Shown: piece after piece, positions 9,343-17,669 of the stretch | Numbering within the stretch: the stretch's first letter is position 1 | Layout: the number at the start of each line of letters is the position of its first letter | Source of the DNA: an uncultured Chitinophagaceae bacterium | GTDB taxonomy: Bacteria > Bacteroidota > Bacteroidia > Chitinophagales > Chitinophagaceae | Assembly: GCA_937862815.1 (NCBI GenBank) | Contig: CALMED010000027.1 | Coordinates: 1 to 64,000, forward strand | Direction of reading: 5' to 3' | Length of the DNA stretch: 64,000 nt | Position numbers and translations under genes: made by a program | Notes under the pieces: generated by a model | The model's input: only the letters and a program-made list of their open reading frames with translations | Database searches by the model: none | Told to the model about the DNA's origin: nothing

Positions 9343-9936
9343 TTACAAGGCTAAGAAATTATGAAGGATGCGGTCGCCGGTGGCGGCGCTCTTTTCGGCA
9401 TGAAACTGCACGCCGTAAAAGTTATCTTTCTGTACGGCGCCGGCATAAGGCAGACTGTAATCGGTCACGGCAATACACCAGGGATTCATCTCGGCGTAAT
9501 AACTGTGAACGTAGTACACATAACTGTGTTCTTCCACACCGGCAAACAAGGGCGACTGCAGCCCGTAAATATCGTTCCACCCCACCTGCGGCACTTTGAA
9601 ACCACTGCCGGGTGCGGGCCGGAAGAGTTTCACCCGGGCCGGGATGATACCCAGGCAGTCCGTATCGCTTTCTTCGGAATGTTCAAACAACAACTGCATG
9701 CCCACACAAATACCCAGCACCGGTTGCCGCAGCTGAGGAATCAATACATCCAGACCTTTTTCGCGGAGACTGTCCATCGCACTCCGCGCCTCCCCCACAC
9801 CGGGAAAAATGACTTTGTCGGCCTGCCGCAACGCCGTGGGATCATCGGTCACCTCGGCAGCAACACCCAGCCGCTCCAGGGCAAAGAGAACCGACTGAAT
9901 ATTTCCGGCGTTGTATTTTACTATTGCAAGATTCAT
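9343..9936 (-). CDS. hisH: HisH, glutamine amidotransferase subunit of IGP synthase
   Basis: HisH releases ammonia from glutamine for HisF, which makes imidazole glycerol phosphate. The class I amidotransferase signature GICVGMQLL contains the catalytic Cys, and GVQFHAEKS supplies the His and Glu. The 197-residue length is normal. HisF, its obligate partner, is not in this window, so the enzyme must assemble from subunits encoded at separate loci. A tRNA-Gly gene lies divergently upstream. Confidence 0.96.
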   Translation of the reverse strand: MNLAIVKYNAGNIQSVLFALERLGVAAEVTDDPTALRQADKVIFPGVGEARSAMDSLREKGLDVLIPQLRQPVLGICVGMQLLFEHSEESDTDCLGIIPARVKLFRPAPGSGFKVPQVGWNDIYGLQSPLFAGVEEHSYVYYVHSYYAEMNPWCIAVTDYSLPYAGAVQKDNFYGVQFHAEKSAATGDRILHNFLAL

Positions 9937-9961
9937 CGTAACTTTCGTTTATCAACTACCA

Positions 9962-10037
9962 GCGACAATAGCTCATCCGGTAGAGTGCCAGTTTCCCAAA
10001 CTGGAGGTGGCGGGTTCGAGTCCCGTTTGTCGCTCCA
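9962..10037 (+). tRNA. tRNA-Gly, anticodon CCC
   Basis: A complete cloverleaf can be drawn. The acceptor stem is GCGACAA/TTGTCGC with discriminator T and an encoded CCA. The D arm is GCTC-ATCCGGTA-GAGT. The anticodon stem is CCAGT/ACTGG with loop TTCCCAA, giving anticodon CCC at 9995-9997. The T arm is GCGGG-TTCGAGT-CCCGT. It reads GGG codons. It lies between the divergent hisH and the convergent end of the trp operon. Confidence 0.96.
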
Positions 10038-10107
10038 CTTTTCCGGCAAGATACTTTTGCAGCAGCCTAGTTCGAACAGTTTTTTTCACCGCAGCAATTA
10101 CCCGTTT

Positions 10108-10878
10108 TTAACCCAACACTCCTTGCAGGAACGAGGCCGTTGCTTTCCGTACATCTGCACTGCCTTCCAGGGCTTGTATAAACGCCGAGCCAATAATGGC
10201 GCCGTTGGCATGTGCACAGGCCGCATCGAAGGTAGTCCGGTCTTTTATACCAAAGCCTACCAGGATGGGATTCTTTAATTCCATGCTTTTTAACCGCTGC
10301 AGGTAAGATTCCACATCGCTCATCTTTTTATCACTTCCCGTGGTGGAAGAAGAAGAAACGGCATAGAGGAAGCCCGAGCTCAGGTGATCGAGCTGGCGGA
10401 TGCGGGCTTCACTGGTTTCCGGCGTTACAAGAAAGATAAAGTCCAAACCGGACCGGCGGATGATGGCCCCGTATTCCGTTTCAAATTCATACTCGGGCAG
10501 ATCGGGTAAGATCAACCCGTCCACTCCCGCCGCGGCCGCATCGGCACAGAACTGTTCAAAGCCGTATTGAAGCACAGGGTTCATGTAACCCATCAGTACC
10601 ACCGGCAGGTGGATGTGCTGACGAAAGTGCCGCAGCTGATCAAACAATACCCGGATGGTCATCCCGTTGGCCAGCGCCGCAGCACTGCTTTGCTGGATCA
10701 CCGTTCCATCGGCCAGCGGATCGCTGTAGGGCATGCCCAGTTCAATGAGATCGGCACCCTGCTCCTGCAGGGCCAGCATCACCGGGAGCGTACTATCCAG
10801 CTGCGGAAAGCCCGCTGTGCAATACACATTTAACACCCGGCGGGGCTTACGTTCAAACAGGGCTTGTATGCGGCTCAT
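10108..10878 (-). CDS. trpA: Tryptophan synthase alpha subunit
   Basis: TrpA cleaves indole-3-glycerol phosphate to indole and G3P, and passes indole to TrpB. The 256-residue TIM barrel has the catalytic Glu in LIELGMPYSDPLADG, with the catalytic Asp expected in the LILPDLPEYE loop. It is the last gene of the trp operon, 41 bases after trpB, and ends about 70 bases from the convergent tRNA-Gly. Confidence 0.97.
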   Translation of the reverse strand: MSRIQALFERKPRRVLNVYCTAGFPQLDSTLPVMLALQEQGADLIELGMPYSDPLADGTVIQQSSAAALANGMTIRVLFDQLRHFRQHIHLPVVLMGYMNPVLQYGFEQFCADAAAAGVDGLILPDLPEYEFETEYGAIIRRSGLDFIFLVTPETSEARIRQLDHLSSGFLYAVSSSSTTGSDKKMSDVESYLQRLKSMELKNPILVGFGIKDRTTFDAACAHANGAIIGSAFIQALEGSADVRKATASFLQGVLG

Positions 10879-10919
10879 GGGTTGAAATTAAAGCTGTTTC
10901 GATTTTTCGGTACGTTTAT

Positions 10920-12107
10920 TTACAGGTGCTGCATGTAAGTGCCGAGGTCTTTATCGCCCCGGCCACTGAGGCAGATCACCACCTGGTCGTCTCCACCAAA
11001 TTTTTTCTGGTGCAGTACAGCAAAAGCGTGCGCCGTTTCCAGCGCCGGAATGATGCCCTCCAGCCGGCTCACGTCAAATGCAGCCTGCAGGGCTTCGTCG
11101 TCGGTTGCGCTGAGAAAGGTGCCCCTGCCACTGTGGAACAGGTGTGCGTGCAACGGACCGATACCCGGGTAATCGAGCCCGGCAGAAATGCTGTGCGGCT
11201 CCACTACCTGCCCGTCGGCCGTCTGCATCAACAGGCTCTTGCTGCCATGCAGGATGCCCGGCGTTCCCAACTGCGTGGTGGCAGCCGACAAGCCGCTTTG
11301 CACACCATGACCGGCCGCTTCCACCGCAATCAGCTGAACGGTGGGTTCATCCAGGAAATGATAGAACGCCCCGGCGGCATTGCTGCCTCCGCCTACACAG
11401 GCCATCACATGGGTGGGCAGTTCGCTGCCGGTCTTCTCCTTCAGCTGCCAGCGCATCTCCTCGCTGATGATGCTCTGGAAACGGGCTACCATATCGGGAT
11501 AGGGATGCGGCCCCACCACCGAACCAATGATGTAATGGGTATCAAGCGGATGGTTGATCCAGTCGCGGATGGCCTCGTTGGTCGCATCCTTCAGCGTCTT
11601 GCTGCCCGATGTGGCCGGCACTACTTTCGCTCCCAGCATCTTCATGCGGGCCACATTGGGGGCCTGCCGTTCAATGTCTTTTTCGCCCATGTACACGATG
11701 CACTCCACTCCTTTGAGGGCACATACCGTAGCCGTGGCCACGCCGTGCTGGCCGGCGCCGGTTTCCGCGATGATCCGCTTCTTGCCCAGCCGTTCGGCCA
11801 GCAGGATCTGCCCCACGGTATTGTTGATCTTGTGCGCACCGGTGTGACAAAGATCTTCCCGCTTGAGCCAGATATTCGTATCAAACTGCTTGCTCAGGCG
11901 ACGGGCATAAAACAAGGGTGTGGGCCGCCCTACGTAATCCTGCAGCAGGGAGCGAAACTCTTCCTGGAAGGAAGGCTCGTACATAATGCCGAGATAGCGT
12001 TCCTGCAGTTCCTCTACGTTCCGGTGCAGCATCTCGGGAATATACGCGCCGCCGAACCTGCCGTAGTAACCCTGCGGGCTGGGACGTTGATAGCTTGTTG
12101 TTTGCAT
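10920..12107 (-). CDS. trpB: Tryptophan synthase beta subunit
   Basis: TrpB condenses indole with serine using PLP. The PLP lysine is in HTGAHKINN and the phosphate-binding loop is GGGSNAAGAF. At 395 residues it is a TrpB1-type subunit with its partner TrpA encoded next. The gene follows trpF by 26 bases. Nothing is missing. Confidence 0.97.
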   Translation of the reverse strand: MQTTSYQRPSPQGYYGRFGGAYIPEMLHRNVEELQERYLGIMYEPSFQEEFRSLLQDYVGRPTPLFYARRLSKQFDTNIWLKREDLCHTGAHKINNTVGQILLAERLGKKRIIAETGAGQHGVATATVCALKGVECIVYMGEKDIERQAPNVARMKMLGAKVVPATSGSKTLKDATNEAIRDWINHPLDTHYIIGSVVGPHPYPDMVARFQSIISEEMRWQLKEKTGSELPTHVMACVGGGSNAAGAFYHFLDEPTVQLIAVEAAGHGVQSGLSAATTQLGTPGILHGSKSLLMQTADGQVVEPHSISAGLDYPGIGPLHAHLFHSGRGTFLSATDDEALQAAFDVSRLEGIIPALETAHAFAVLHQKKFGGDDQVVICLSGRGDKDLGTYMQHL

Positions 12108-12133
12108 ATGTTGTAACGGTCGTTTAAGTCAGA

Positions 12134-12838
12134 TTACGATTGTAAATCCGTGATGAATTGCCGCAGTAATTCCATGTCTTTTACCCCCGGTCTGGTTTCA
12201 AACTTGCTGTTCACATCGAGGGCAAAAAGATCTTTGGCTACGGGATTTTTAATGAATTCCCGGATGCCGGCCACATCGCCCGGCTCAATGCCCCCGCTGA
12301 GGAAAAAAGGTTTCCCGATGTTCAGTCCCTGCAGCAAGTGCCAGCTGAACTTTTTCCCGGTTCCCCCGTAGCCGGCGCCCATCGTATCGAACAGGTACAT
12401 GTCGCAGGCATCGGTGTACTCCCGGATCTTCCACGGAATATTTTCATCCTCCCCGATCCGGAATGCCTTGATCGTCTGAATGTAACTGCTCACCTGTTCA
12501 CAGAAACGCGGCGTTTCATCGCCGTGCAGCTGCACGAGGTCGAGACCAAACTGCTCAACCTGGTTCATGATTTCTTCGTAGGAAGCGTTCACAAAAACGC
12601 CCACTTTGTACACTTTCAGTTTGGCCCGCCGCACCATTTCACCCGTGAGGTGCCGCAGCACAAAGCGGGGCGACTTGTGATAAAAAATCAAACCGGCAAA
12701 AGCCACTCCCATCATGCCCAGCTGGTGTAGTTGCTGCAGATCGGTCATGCCGCAGACTTTCAGGCGCAACGGTCCCCGATCCCGGGCTCCTGCCGCCGGA
12801 TCGTCCGTACCGGATGGTATAGCTGCCGTTTCAATCAT
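12134..12838 (-). CDS. trpF: Phosphoribosylanthranilate isomerase
   Basis: TrpF converts phosphoribosylanthranilate to CdRP. The family N-terminal motif KVCGMTD, with the catalytic Cys, appears at about residue 28, after an unusual 25-residue polar extension rich in Gly, Ala and Asp. The extension is kept because its ATG overlaps the trpC stop by 4 bases (ATGA), a typical coupled start. The second catalytic residue is the Asp in FALDVNSKFE. The TIM barrel is otherwise complete at 234 residues. Confidence 0.94.
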   Translation of the reverse strand: MIETAAIPSGTDDPAAGARDRGPLRLKVCGMTDLQQLHQLGMMGVAFAGLIFYHKSPRFVLRHLTGEMVRRAKLKVYKVGVFVNASYEEIMNQVEQFGLDLVQLHGDETPRFCEQVSSYIQTIKAFRIGEDENIPWKIREYTDACDMYLFDTMGAGYGGTGKKFSWHLLQGLNIGKPFFLSGGIEPGDVAGIREFIKNPVAKDLFALDVNSKFETRPGVKDMELLRQFITDLQS

Positions 12839-13671
12839 GACTGTTGTTTCAGGTTGTTACCGGAAACCGTATGCAGCTGCCGCACAAATTCCGCAAAAGC
12901 TGCACCCGGATTGTATGTCTTCATAAAATGCTCACCCACCAGGAAACCCCGGAAGCCGTTCTCCCGGAACAAGCGGATGGTCTCCACGTTGCCGATGCCG
13001 CTCTCTGCAATTTTAATTTTGCTGTCGGGGATGGCACGTGCCATGCGCAGGCTGTGCTCCAGGTCCACGGCAAAGGTTTTGAGGTTCCGGTTGTTGATGC
13101 CCACCAGTTCCGTAGCATCGCAGATATGCCCCAGTTCTTCTTCGGCGTGAAGTTCCAGCAACACTTCCAAACCCAGCTCCTTTGCGTAACCCGCCAGGTC
13201 CTGCACCTCACCGGGCGTTAAACAGGCGGCGATGAGCAGCACCACATCGGCGCCCATGGACTTCGCTTCTTCCAGCTGGTATGGGTCAATGATAAAATCC
13301 TTGCGGAGGATGGGTACCTGGTTTATCCGCGCCCGTACGAGATCGGCTGTACTACCCCCGAAGAAGAGTTCATCGGTGAGTATGCTCAGCCCGGCGGCGC
13401 CGCTTTCGGCATAGGCACGGGTAACTTCCACCACATCGGCCGTTTCGTTAATACTGCCCTTGCTGGGAGAACGCCGCTTAAACTCGGCAATGATGCCGGT
13501 GCCGGTTTCATCGGGCAAACGTTGCCGCAACGAAAGGCGGGCACGCTCGTAGTGTTCCGATTGCCGCAGGAGGCTAACGGGAAGGGCTTTACTGCGCTGC
13601 TCCACCTCCACGCGTTTGGCCGCAATGATGGTTTCCAAAATGTTGAGACGGTTCAATTCAGTTGGTTGCAC
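12835..13671 (-). CDS. trpC: Indole-3-glycerol phosphate synthase
   Basis: TrpC closes the indole ring from CdRP. The 278-residue barrel shows IAEFKRRSPSKG with the catalytic lysine, LRKDFIIDPYQ and IAESGIGN. It is not fused to TrpF, unlike the Escherichia coli enzyme. Its start overlaps the end of trpD by 14 bases and its stop overlaps the trpF start by 4 bases, so translation of trpD-trpC-trpF is probably coupled. Confidence 0.96.
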   Translation of the reverse strand: MQPTELNRLNILETIIAAKRVEVEQRSKALPVSLLRQSEHYERARLSLRQRLPDETGTGIIAEFKRRSPSKGSINETADVVEVTRAYAESGAAGLSILTDELFFGGSTADLVRARINQVPILRKDFIIDPYQLEEAKSMGADVVLLIAACLTPGEVQDLAGYAKELGLEVLLELHAEEELGHICDATELVGINNRNLKTFAVDLEHSLRMARAIPDSKIKIAESGIGNVETIRLFRENGFRGFLVGEHFMKTYNPGAAFAEFVRQLHTVSGNNLKQQS

Positions 13672-14662
13672 GGTTCAGTTCTAATAAGGTTTGTAATACG
13701 CGGTAGGCCTTGCCGCTGTCAAGGCTCTCCACCGCGGCCTGGTAGGCGTCATCATAACGGGTGAAGGTACCGGTACAATGGAGCCCCATGGCCGCATTGG
13801 AAAGCACCACGGCGTTCTGCGCCCAGGTGCCGGTGCCGGATAAAATGCTTTTAAAGATGGTTGCTGCCGCCTCTACCGAATCGCCACCCCGCAGATCTTC
13901 TTCGCTCACCCGGCGTTTACCGAGTTGCTCCGGTGTGTGCAACTGCTCGCCCCGGTTGGTGATGACTTTGGTGTCGTTGGTGAGCGAAATCTCATCGTAT
14001 CCGTCGAGGCTGTGAATAATGGTGAATGCCTTGCCCGTCTGCTGAAGCAGGTAGTTATACAAGCGGGCCATCTCCAGGCTGTACACGCCCACCAGCTGGT
14101 AGGCCGGCTGCGCCGGGTTCACCATGGGACCAAGCATGTTGAAGAATGTGCGTACCCCCAGGTTCTTCCGGATGGGCGCCACGATCTTGAGAGCCGGGTG
14201 AAACAGCGGGGCGTGCATGAAGCAAATGCCCGCCTCGTCCACTTCACGTTGCAGCTTAGCCGGATCGTTGGAAAAACGGTATCCCAACTGTTCCATCACA
14301 TTGCTGGCACCGCTGATGCTCGACGCGCCGTAATTGCCATGTTTGGCCACCTTTTGTCCCGCACCCGCCACAATGAAACAGGCCAGGGTGGAGATGTTGA
14401 AGGTATCCTTACCGTCGCCACCGGTACCCACAATATCGAGTACCGGCTGCCCGACCAGGTCCACCGGCACACAGAGTTCCAGGAGGGCATCACGGAAACC
14501 CTGCAGTTCGGCGATGGTAATGCTGCGCATCAGGTACACCGTCATAAAGGCGGTGATGGCATGCTCGTTCCAGGCACCGTTGCCGATGTCGAGCAGCACC
14601 TGGCGGGCCTGCTCCCGGGAGAGGGTCTTGTGTTCAAACAGATTCCGGAGAATTTCTTTCAT
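13658..14662 (-). CDS. trpD: Anthranilate phosphoribosyltransferase
   Basis: TrpD transfers phosphoribose from PRPP to anthranilate. The PRPP loop VGTGGDGKDTFN is intact, and the KHGNYGASS segment is conserved. Length is 334 residues, normal for a TrpD not fused to TrpG. It follows trpG by 25 bases and overlaps trpC by 14. Confidence 0.97.
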   Translation of the reverse strand: MKEILRNLFEHKTLSREQARQVLLDIGNGAWNEHAITAFMTVYLMRSITIAELQGFRDALLELCVPVDLVGQPVLDIVGTGGDGKDTFNISTLACFIVAGAGQKVAKHGNYGASSISGASNVMEQLGYRFSNDPAKLQREVDEAGICFMHAPLFHPALKIVAPIRKNLGVRTFFNMLGPMVNPAQPAYQLVGVYSLEMARLYNYLLQQTGKAFTIIHSLDGYDEISLTNDTKVITNRGEQLHTPEQLGKRRVSEEDLRGGDSVEAAATIFKSILSGTGTWAQNAVVLSNAAMGLHCTGTFTRYDDAYQAAVESLDSGKAYRVLQTLLELNRATN

Positions 14663-14687
14663 GGTTCGTCGTTCAGTTCGTTATTCA

Positions 14688-15269
14688 TTATACATTCAGC
14701 CAGTTCCGCAGCATGCGCTCTCCGTCGGGCGTAAGTACGCTTTCGGGATGAAACTGCACACCTTGCACATCGTAGGTAACGTGCTGAAGGCCCATGATCA
14801 TGCCGCTTTCATCTTCGGCTGTCACTTCCAGCACGTCGGGTAATCCTTCCCGTTGCACCACCCAGGAGTGATAGCGCCCCACATCAATTGTACCGGGCAG
14901 GTTGGCCAGGACCGCATTGCTTTTCCGGCCGGCGGCTGGCAGGATCCGTACCGGCGTGGCCACCCCGTGATAAACCGATGTGAGGTTCACGAGCGTGCCG
15001 CCAAACACCTCCCCGATAGCCTGGTGCCCCAGGCAAACGCCCAGGATGGATTTGCGGGCGGCGTATTCCCGTATCAGGGGCAGCAGCTGCCCGGCTTCTT
15101 CCGGTATACCCGGGCCCGGCGATAAGATGATCTTATCAAAACGGTTCACTTCCTCCAGCGGCAGGCGGTCGTTGCGGTGCACTTCCACCTTACTGTGCGT
15201 GATCTTTTCCACCAGGTGCACCAGGTTGTACGTAAAACTGTCGTAGTTATCAAATACCAGGATCTTCAT
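14688..15269 (-). CDS. trpG: Anthranilate synthase component II (glutaminase)
   Basis: TrpG supplies ammonia to TrpE. The 193-residue class I amidotransferase has GVCLGHQAIGE with the catalytic Cys and GVQFHPESV with His-Glu. It lies 58 bases after trpE in the same operon. It may also serve aminodeoxychorismate synthase, as TrpG/PabA do in some bacteria, since folP is in the window but no pabA is; that is inference. Confidence 0.96.
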   Translation of the reverse strand: MKILVFDNYDSFTYNLVHLVEKITHSKVEVHRNDRLPLEEVNRFDKIILSPGPGIPEEAGQLLPLIREYAARKSILGVCLGHQAIGEVFGGTLVNLTSVYHGVATPVRILPAAGRKSNAVLANLPGTIDVGRYHSWVVQREGLPDVLEVTAEDESGMIMGLQHVTYDVQGVQFHPESVLTPDGERMLRNWLNV

Positions 15270-15327
15270 ATTCGTTGCAGTGCCGGTTTATAACGGTAAG
15301 GGCTAACCGGGTTTAAATTGTTGTTGA

Positions 15328-16740
15328 TTAAGCGATCTTTTGCGCCGCCGTGATGGCCTTTTTCAGGGCGCCGAGTTTGTGCTGTACCTCTTCCAGTTCA
15401 CGCTGGGGCTGGCTGGCCGCCACAACCCCGGCCCCGGCCTGGTAGTACAGGGTGTTGTTGCGGCTCAGCATGGTGCGGATCATGATGGCGTGGTTGCAGC
15501 TGCCGTCGAATCCCATAAAGCCGATGGCCCCGCCGTAAAAACTGCGGGTGGTGGGTTCCGCCGCGTCTATCAGTTCCATGGCCCTGATCTTGGGCGCCCC
15601 GCTCAGCGTACCGGCCGGAAAGGTATTGGCCAGCAGATGAAAGGGGTTGCTGCCGGAACGCACACGTGCGGTTACTTCGCTAACGAGGTGAATCACATGG
15701 CTGTAATACTGCACCTGCCGGTAGTGCGCCACTTCCACTTCATCGCACACCCGGCTGAGATCGTTGCGGGCCAGGTCTACCAGCATCACATGCTCGGCGT
15801 TTTCTTTGGCATCCTGCAACAGGCGCTCTGCTTCGCGTTGGTCAACCTCGTCGTTACCCGTCCGCCGGAACGTACCGGCAATGGGATGCACCACCGCCTT
15901 GCCGTTGCGGATGATCAGTTGCGACTCAGGTGAAGAACCCATCAGCTTGTAATCGCCGTAATCAAAGAAAAAGAGGTAGGGCGAAGGGTTGATGTTGCGC
16001 AGGGCGCGGTACACGTTGAACTCATCACCGGTAAATGCCTGCTCAAAGCGGCGGCTCAGCACAATCTGAAAAACATCCCCCCGCAAGCAGCTGGCAATTC
16101 CTCTTTGTACCATATCGAGGTACAGGGCATCGGTGCAGTTGGAAGATTCTTCACCGCTAACCTGGAACGGAAAGACCGGTACGTCTTTGCTGCGGATGAG
16201 GCTTTCCAGCAGGTCGGCCTCACTTTCCACCCCTTCAAACTTATTTTCGCAGATGTACAATTCATCCTTATGGTGGTTGATGGCTATCACGTACTGGTAC
16301 AGTCGGTAGCGCAACACCCCCACCCCCGGCACGGGCCGGTGCTGCAGGCGGATGTCTTCAAAATATTCCACTGCATCCCAGGTGGTGTACCCGTATAAAC
16401 CCTGGGCAAAACGTGCTTCGGGGCAGGAGCCGGCGGCCGGCTCAAACCGCTGCATGAATTCCCACAGCAGCTCCGGCACCTGCCGTTTGTCGGTTACCGG
16501 CATGCGCTCGGGCTTACGGCCGGGGAGTTTGTATTCCAGGGTGGAACCGTCGAGCAGCTCCATGCCGGCCAGGGCATTCACGCAAATAAAACTCCAGCTG
16601 TTGTCGGCGGCATGGTGATCGGTACTTTCCAGCAGCAGGGTGTCGCGGAAACGGTCGCGTAGCCGCAGGTAAATACCCACCGGGGTGAACACATCGGCCA
16701 GCAGCAGTTGGCAGTGGGTATGCAGTTCAATCTTCTTCAT
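15328..16740 (-). CDS. trpE: Anthranilate synthase component I
   Basis: TrpE makes anthranilate from chorismate and is the committed step to tryptophan. The 470-residue protein has the N-terminal LLES segment (TLLLESTDHH), which is part of the tryptophan feedback site in the family. The chorismate-binding core is complete, with FQIVLSRRFE, HPIAGTFRRTG, ENAEHVMLVDLARND and GTLSGAPKIRAME. It is the first structural gene of the operon and starts about 80 bases after the attenuator terminator, so it is probably controlled both by enzyme feedback and by attenuation. Confidence 0.97.
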   Translation of the reverse strand: MKKIELHTHCQLLLADVFTPVGIYLRLRDRFRDTLLLESTDHHAADNSWSFICVNALAGMELLDGSTLEYKLPGRKPERMPVTDKRQVPELLWEFMQRFEPAAGSCPEARFAQGLYGYTTWDAVEYFEDIRLQHRPVPGVGVLRYRLYQYVIAINHHKDELYICENKFEGVESEADLLESLIRSKDVPVFPFQVSGEESSNCTDALYLDMVQRGIASCLRGDVFQIVLSRRFEQAFTGDEFNVYRALRNINPSPYLFFFDYGDYKLMGSSPESQLIIRNGKAVVHPIAGTFRRTGNDEVDQREAERLLQDAKENAEHVMLVDLARNDLSRVCDEVEVAHYRQVQYYSHVIHLVSEVTARVRSGSNPFHLLANTFPAGTLSGAPKIRAMELIDAAEPTTRSFYGGAIGFMGFDGSCNHAIMIRTMLSRNNTLYYQAGAGVVAASQPQRELEEVQHKLGALKKAITAAQKIA

Positions 16741-16820
16741 ACATCAGATCCTTGATGAGATTCCATTTTTTGTTATTTTCTTCCGGCTTACCCCGTGCGC
16801 AAGGCACGCAGGTGAAGCAT

Positions 16821-16847
16821 AAAAAAAGCCCCGGATCGTTCCGGGGC
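16821..16847 (-). terminator. trp attenuator terminator hairpin
   Basis: On the minus strand an 8-bp stem GCCCCGGA/TCCGGGGC with loop ACGA is followed by seven T. It lies between the leader peptide and trpE, so it stops transcription before the operon. Its 5' arm (with the two bases before it) can instead pair with bases 16883-16891 inside the leader peptide gene, which gives the alternative antiterminator. Confidence 0.9.
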
Positions 16848-16891
16848 CTGAATATCATTCATCGTGCAAAGCAATCGCATTACAGACCCCG
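16842..16891 (-). promoter_or_regulatory. trp antiterminator pairing
   Basis: Minus-strand CGGGGTCTG (16883-16891), which is the last three sense codons of the leader peptide, is complementary to CAGGCCCCG (16842-16850) over nine positions with one G-U pair. This pairing would sequester the terminator 5' arm. A ribosome at the leader stop codon covers the first element, whereas one stalled at the Trp codons leaves it free. The logic matches class I amino-acid attenuation. Confidence 0.8.
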
Positions 16892-16939
16892 TAGAGTTGT
16901 ATGCCACCACCACTGCATGATTTGTTTGTTCGTTTTCAT
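16880..16939 (-). CDS. trpL: Trp leader peptide with three consecutive Trp codons
   Basis: A 19-codon frame reads MKTNKQIMQWWWHTTLRGL and then TAA. Three TGG codons in a row, directly before a terminator and trpE, are the hallmark of a tryptophan attenuation leader. The last Trp codon is 12 bases upstream of the antiterminator strand, a spacing that fits a stalled ribosome leaving that strand exposed. The peptide itself probably has no function. The ATG lies only about 7 bases after a promoter -7 box, so the mRNA may begin at or almost at the start codon. Confidence 0.88.
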   Translation of the reverse strand: MKTNKQIMQWWWHTTLRGL

Positions 16940-16946
16940 CGTGCTG

Positions 16947-16977
16947 CAAATATGTTGCATGCCCCGGGATTTTCAAA
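16947..16977 (-). promoter_or_regulatory. Probable trp operon promoter
   Basis: On the minus strand TTTG (16974-16977) is followed after 19 bases by CATATTTG (16947-16954), which matches TAnnTTTG at all but the first base. The spacing fits Bacteroidota promoters. The predicted transcript start falls about at the trpL ATG (16939). Confidence 0.6.
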
Positions 16978-17080
16978 ATTTATTTTCCACCGATGCAGGA
17001 AAACAAACGAATGTTTATCTTGAAGTTCAACAAAATCATAACAGGAACTTTCCGAACTTCACGTTTTAAAACAGATTGCT

Positions 17081-17542
17081 ATGAAACAAATCGCATTACT
17101 GGCTCTCTCCGTTGTTACCCTTGCCTGCTTCGGAGCTTTTACCACTTTACAGCAAGACGAAGGCGATGCTATTGTGGGCGTATGGAAAAACGGGGAAGGT
17201 ACCGGCATGGTCAAAATCACCCGCAACGGCGACAAATACCAGGGAAAAATCGTGTGGCTGAAAGAACCCAATGACCCGGAAACGGGCAAACCCAAACTCG
17301 ATAAAAACCACCCCGACGAAAGCGTGCGCAATCGCCCGGTACTGGGCCTCACCAATACCTGGGGTTTTGAATACAAAGGAAAAAACGTGTGGGAGAGCGG
17401 AAAGATCTATGATCCCAAAAACGGCAATACCTACGACTGTACCATGAAGCTCAAAAATCCGAATACACTGGAAGTGCGGGGTTATATCGGTGTATCCCTC
17501 ATAGGAAGAACCGATACCTGGACGCGCCAGGTGGCTAAATGA
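17081..17542 (+). CDS. Secreted DUF2147 protein
   Basis: A 153-residue exported protein of the DUF2147 family. The signal peptide covers roughly residues 1-20 and is followed by the family pattern IVGVWKNGEGTG, VKITRNGDKYQGKIVWL, PVLGL, WESGKIYDPKNGNTYDC and YIGVSLIGRTDTW. The function of the family is unknown; members are periplasmic beta-rich proteins. It is monocistronic, divergent from the trp operon, and followed by a strong terminator at 17589-17628. Confidence 0.88.
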   Translation: MKQIALLALSVVTLACFGAFTTLQQDEGDAIVGVWKNGEGTGMVKITRNGDKYQGKIVWLKEPNDPETGKPKLDKNHPDESVRNRPVLGLTNTWGFEYKGKNVWESGKIYDPKNGNTYDCTMKLKNPNTLEVRGYIGVSLIGRTDTWTRQVAK

Positions 17543-17588
17543 TGCCCGGGAGCTGAATTTATCGTTCCGTCATTCAAGGATGTAAGAG

Positions 17589-17628
17589 GGTACACGTTTC
17601 ATTTTACAAATGCCGCGTGTACCTTTTT
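17589..17628 (+). terminator. Terminator of the DUF2147 gene
   Basis: GGTACACG pairs with CGTGTACC, and inside the loop CATTT pairs with AAATG. TTTTTCTTT follows. This is a two-part hairpin with a T tract. Confidence 0.8.
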
Positions 17629-17669
17629 CTTTATGGCCACCGGAATGATGCTGTTAAAAGCCCCTTGTA

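Noticed and set aside
10926..12116. 396-codon frame antisense to trpB
   Set aside because: TrpB is complete and in an operon; the antisense frame has no support.
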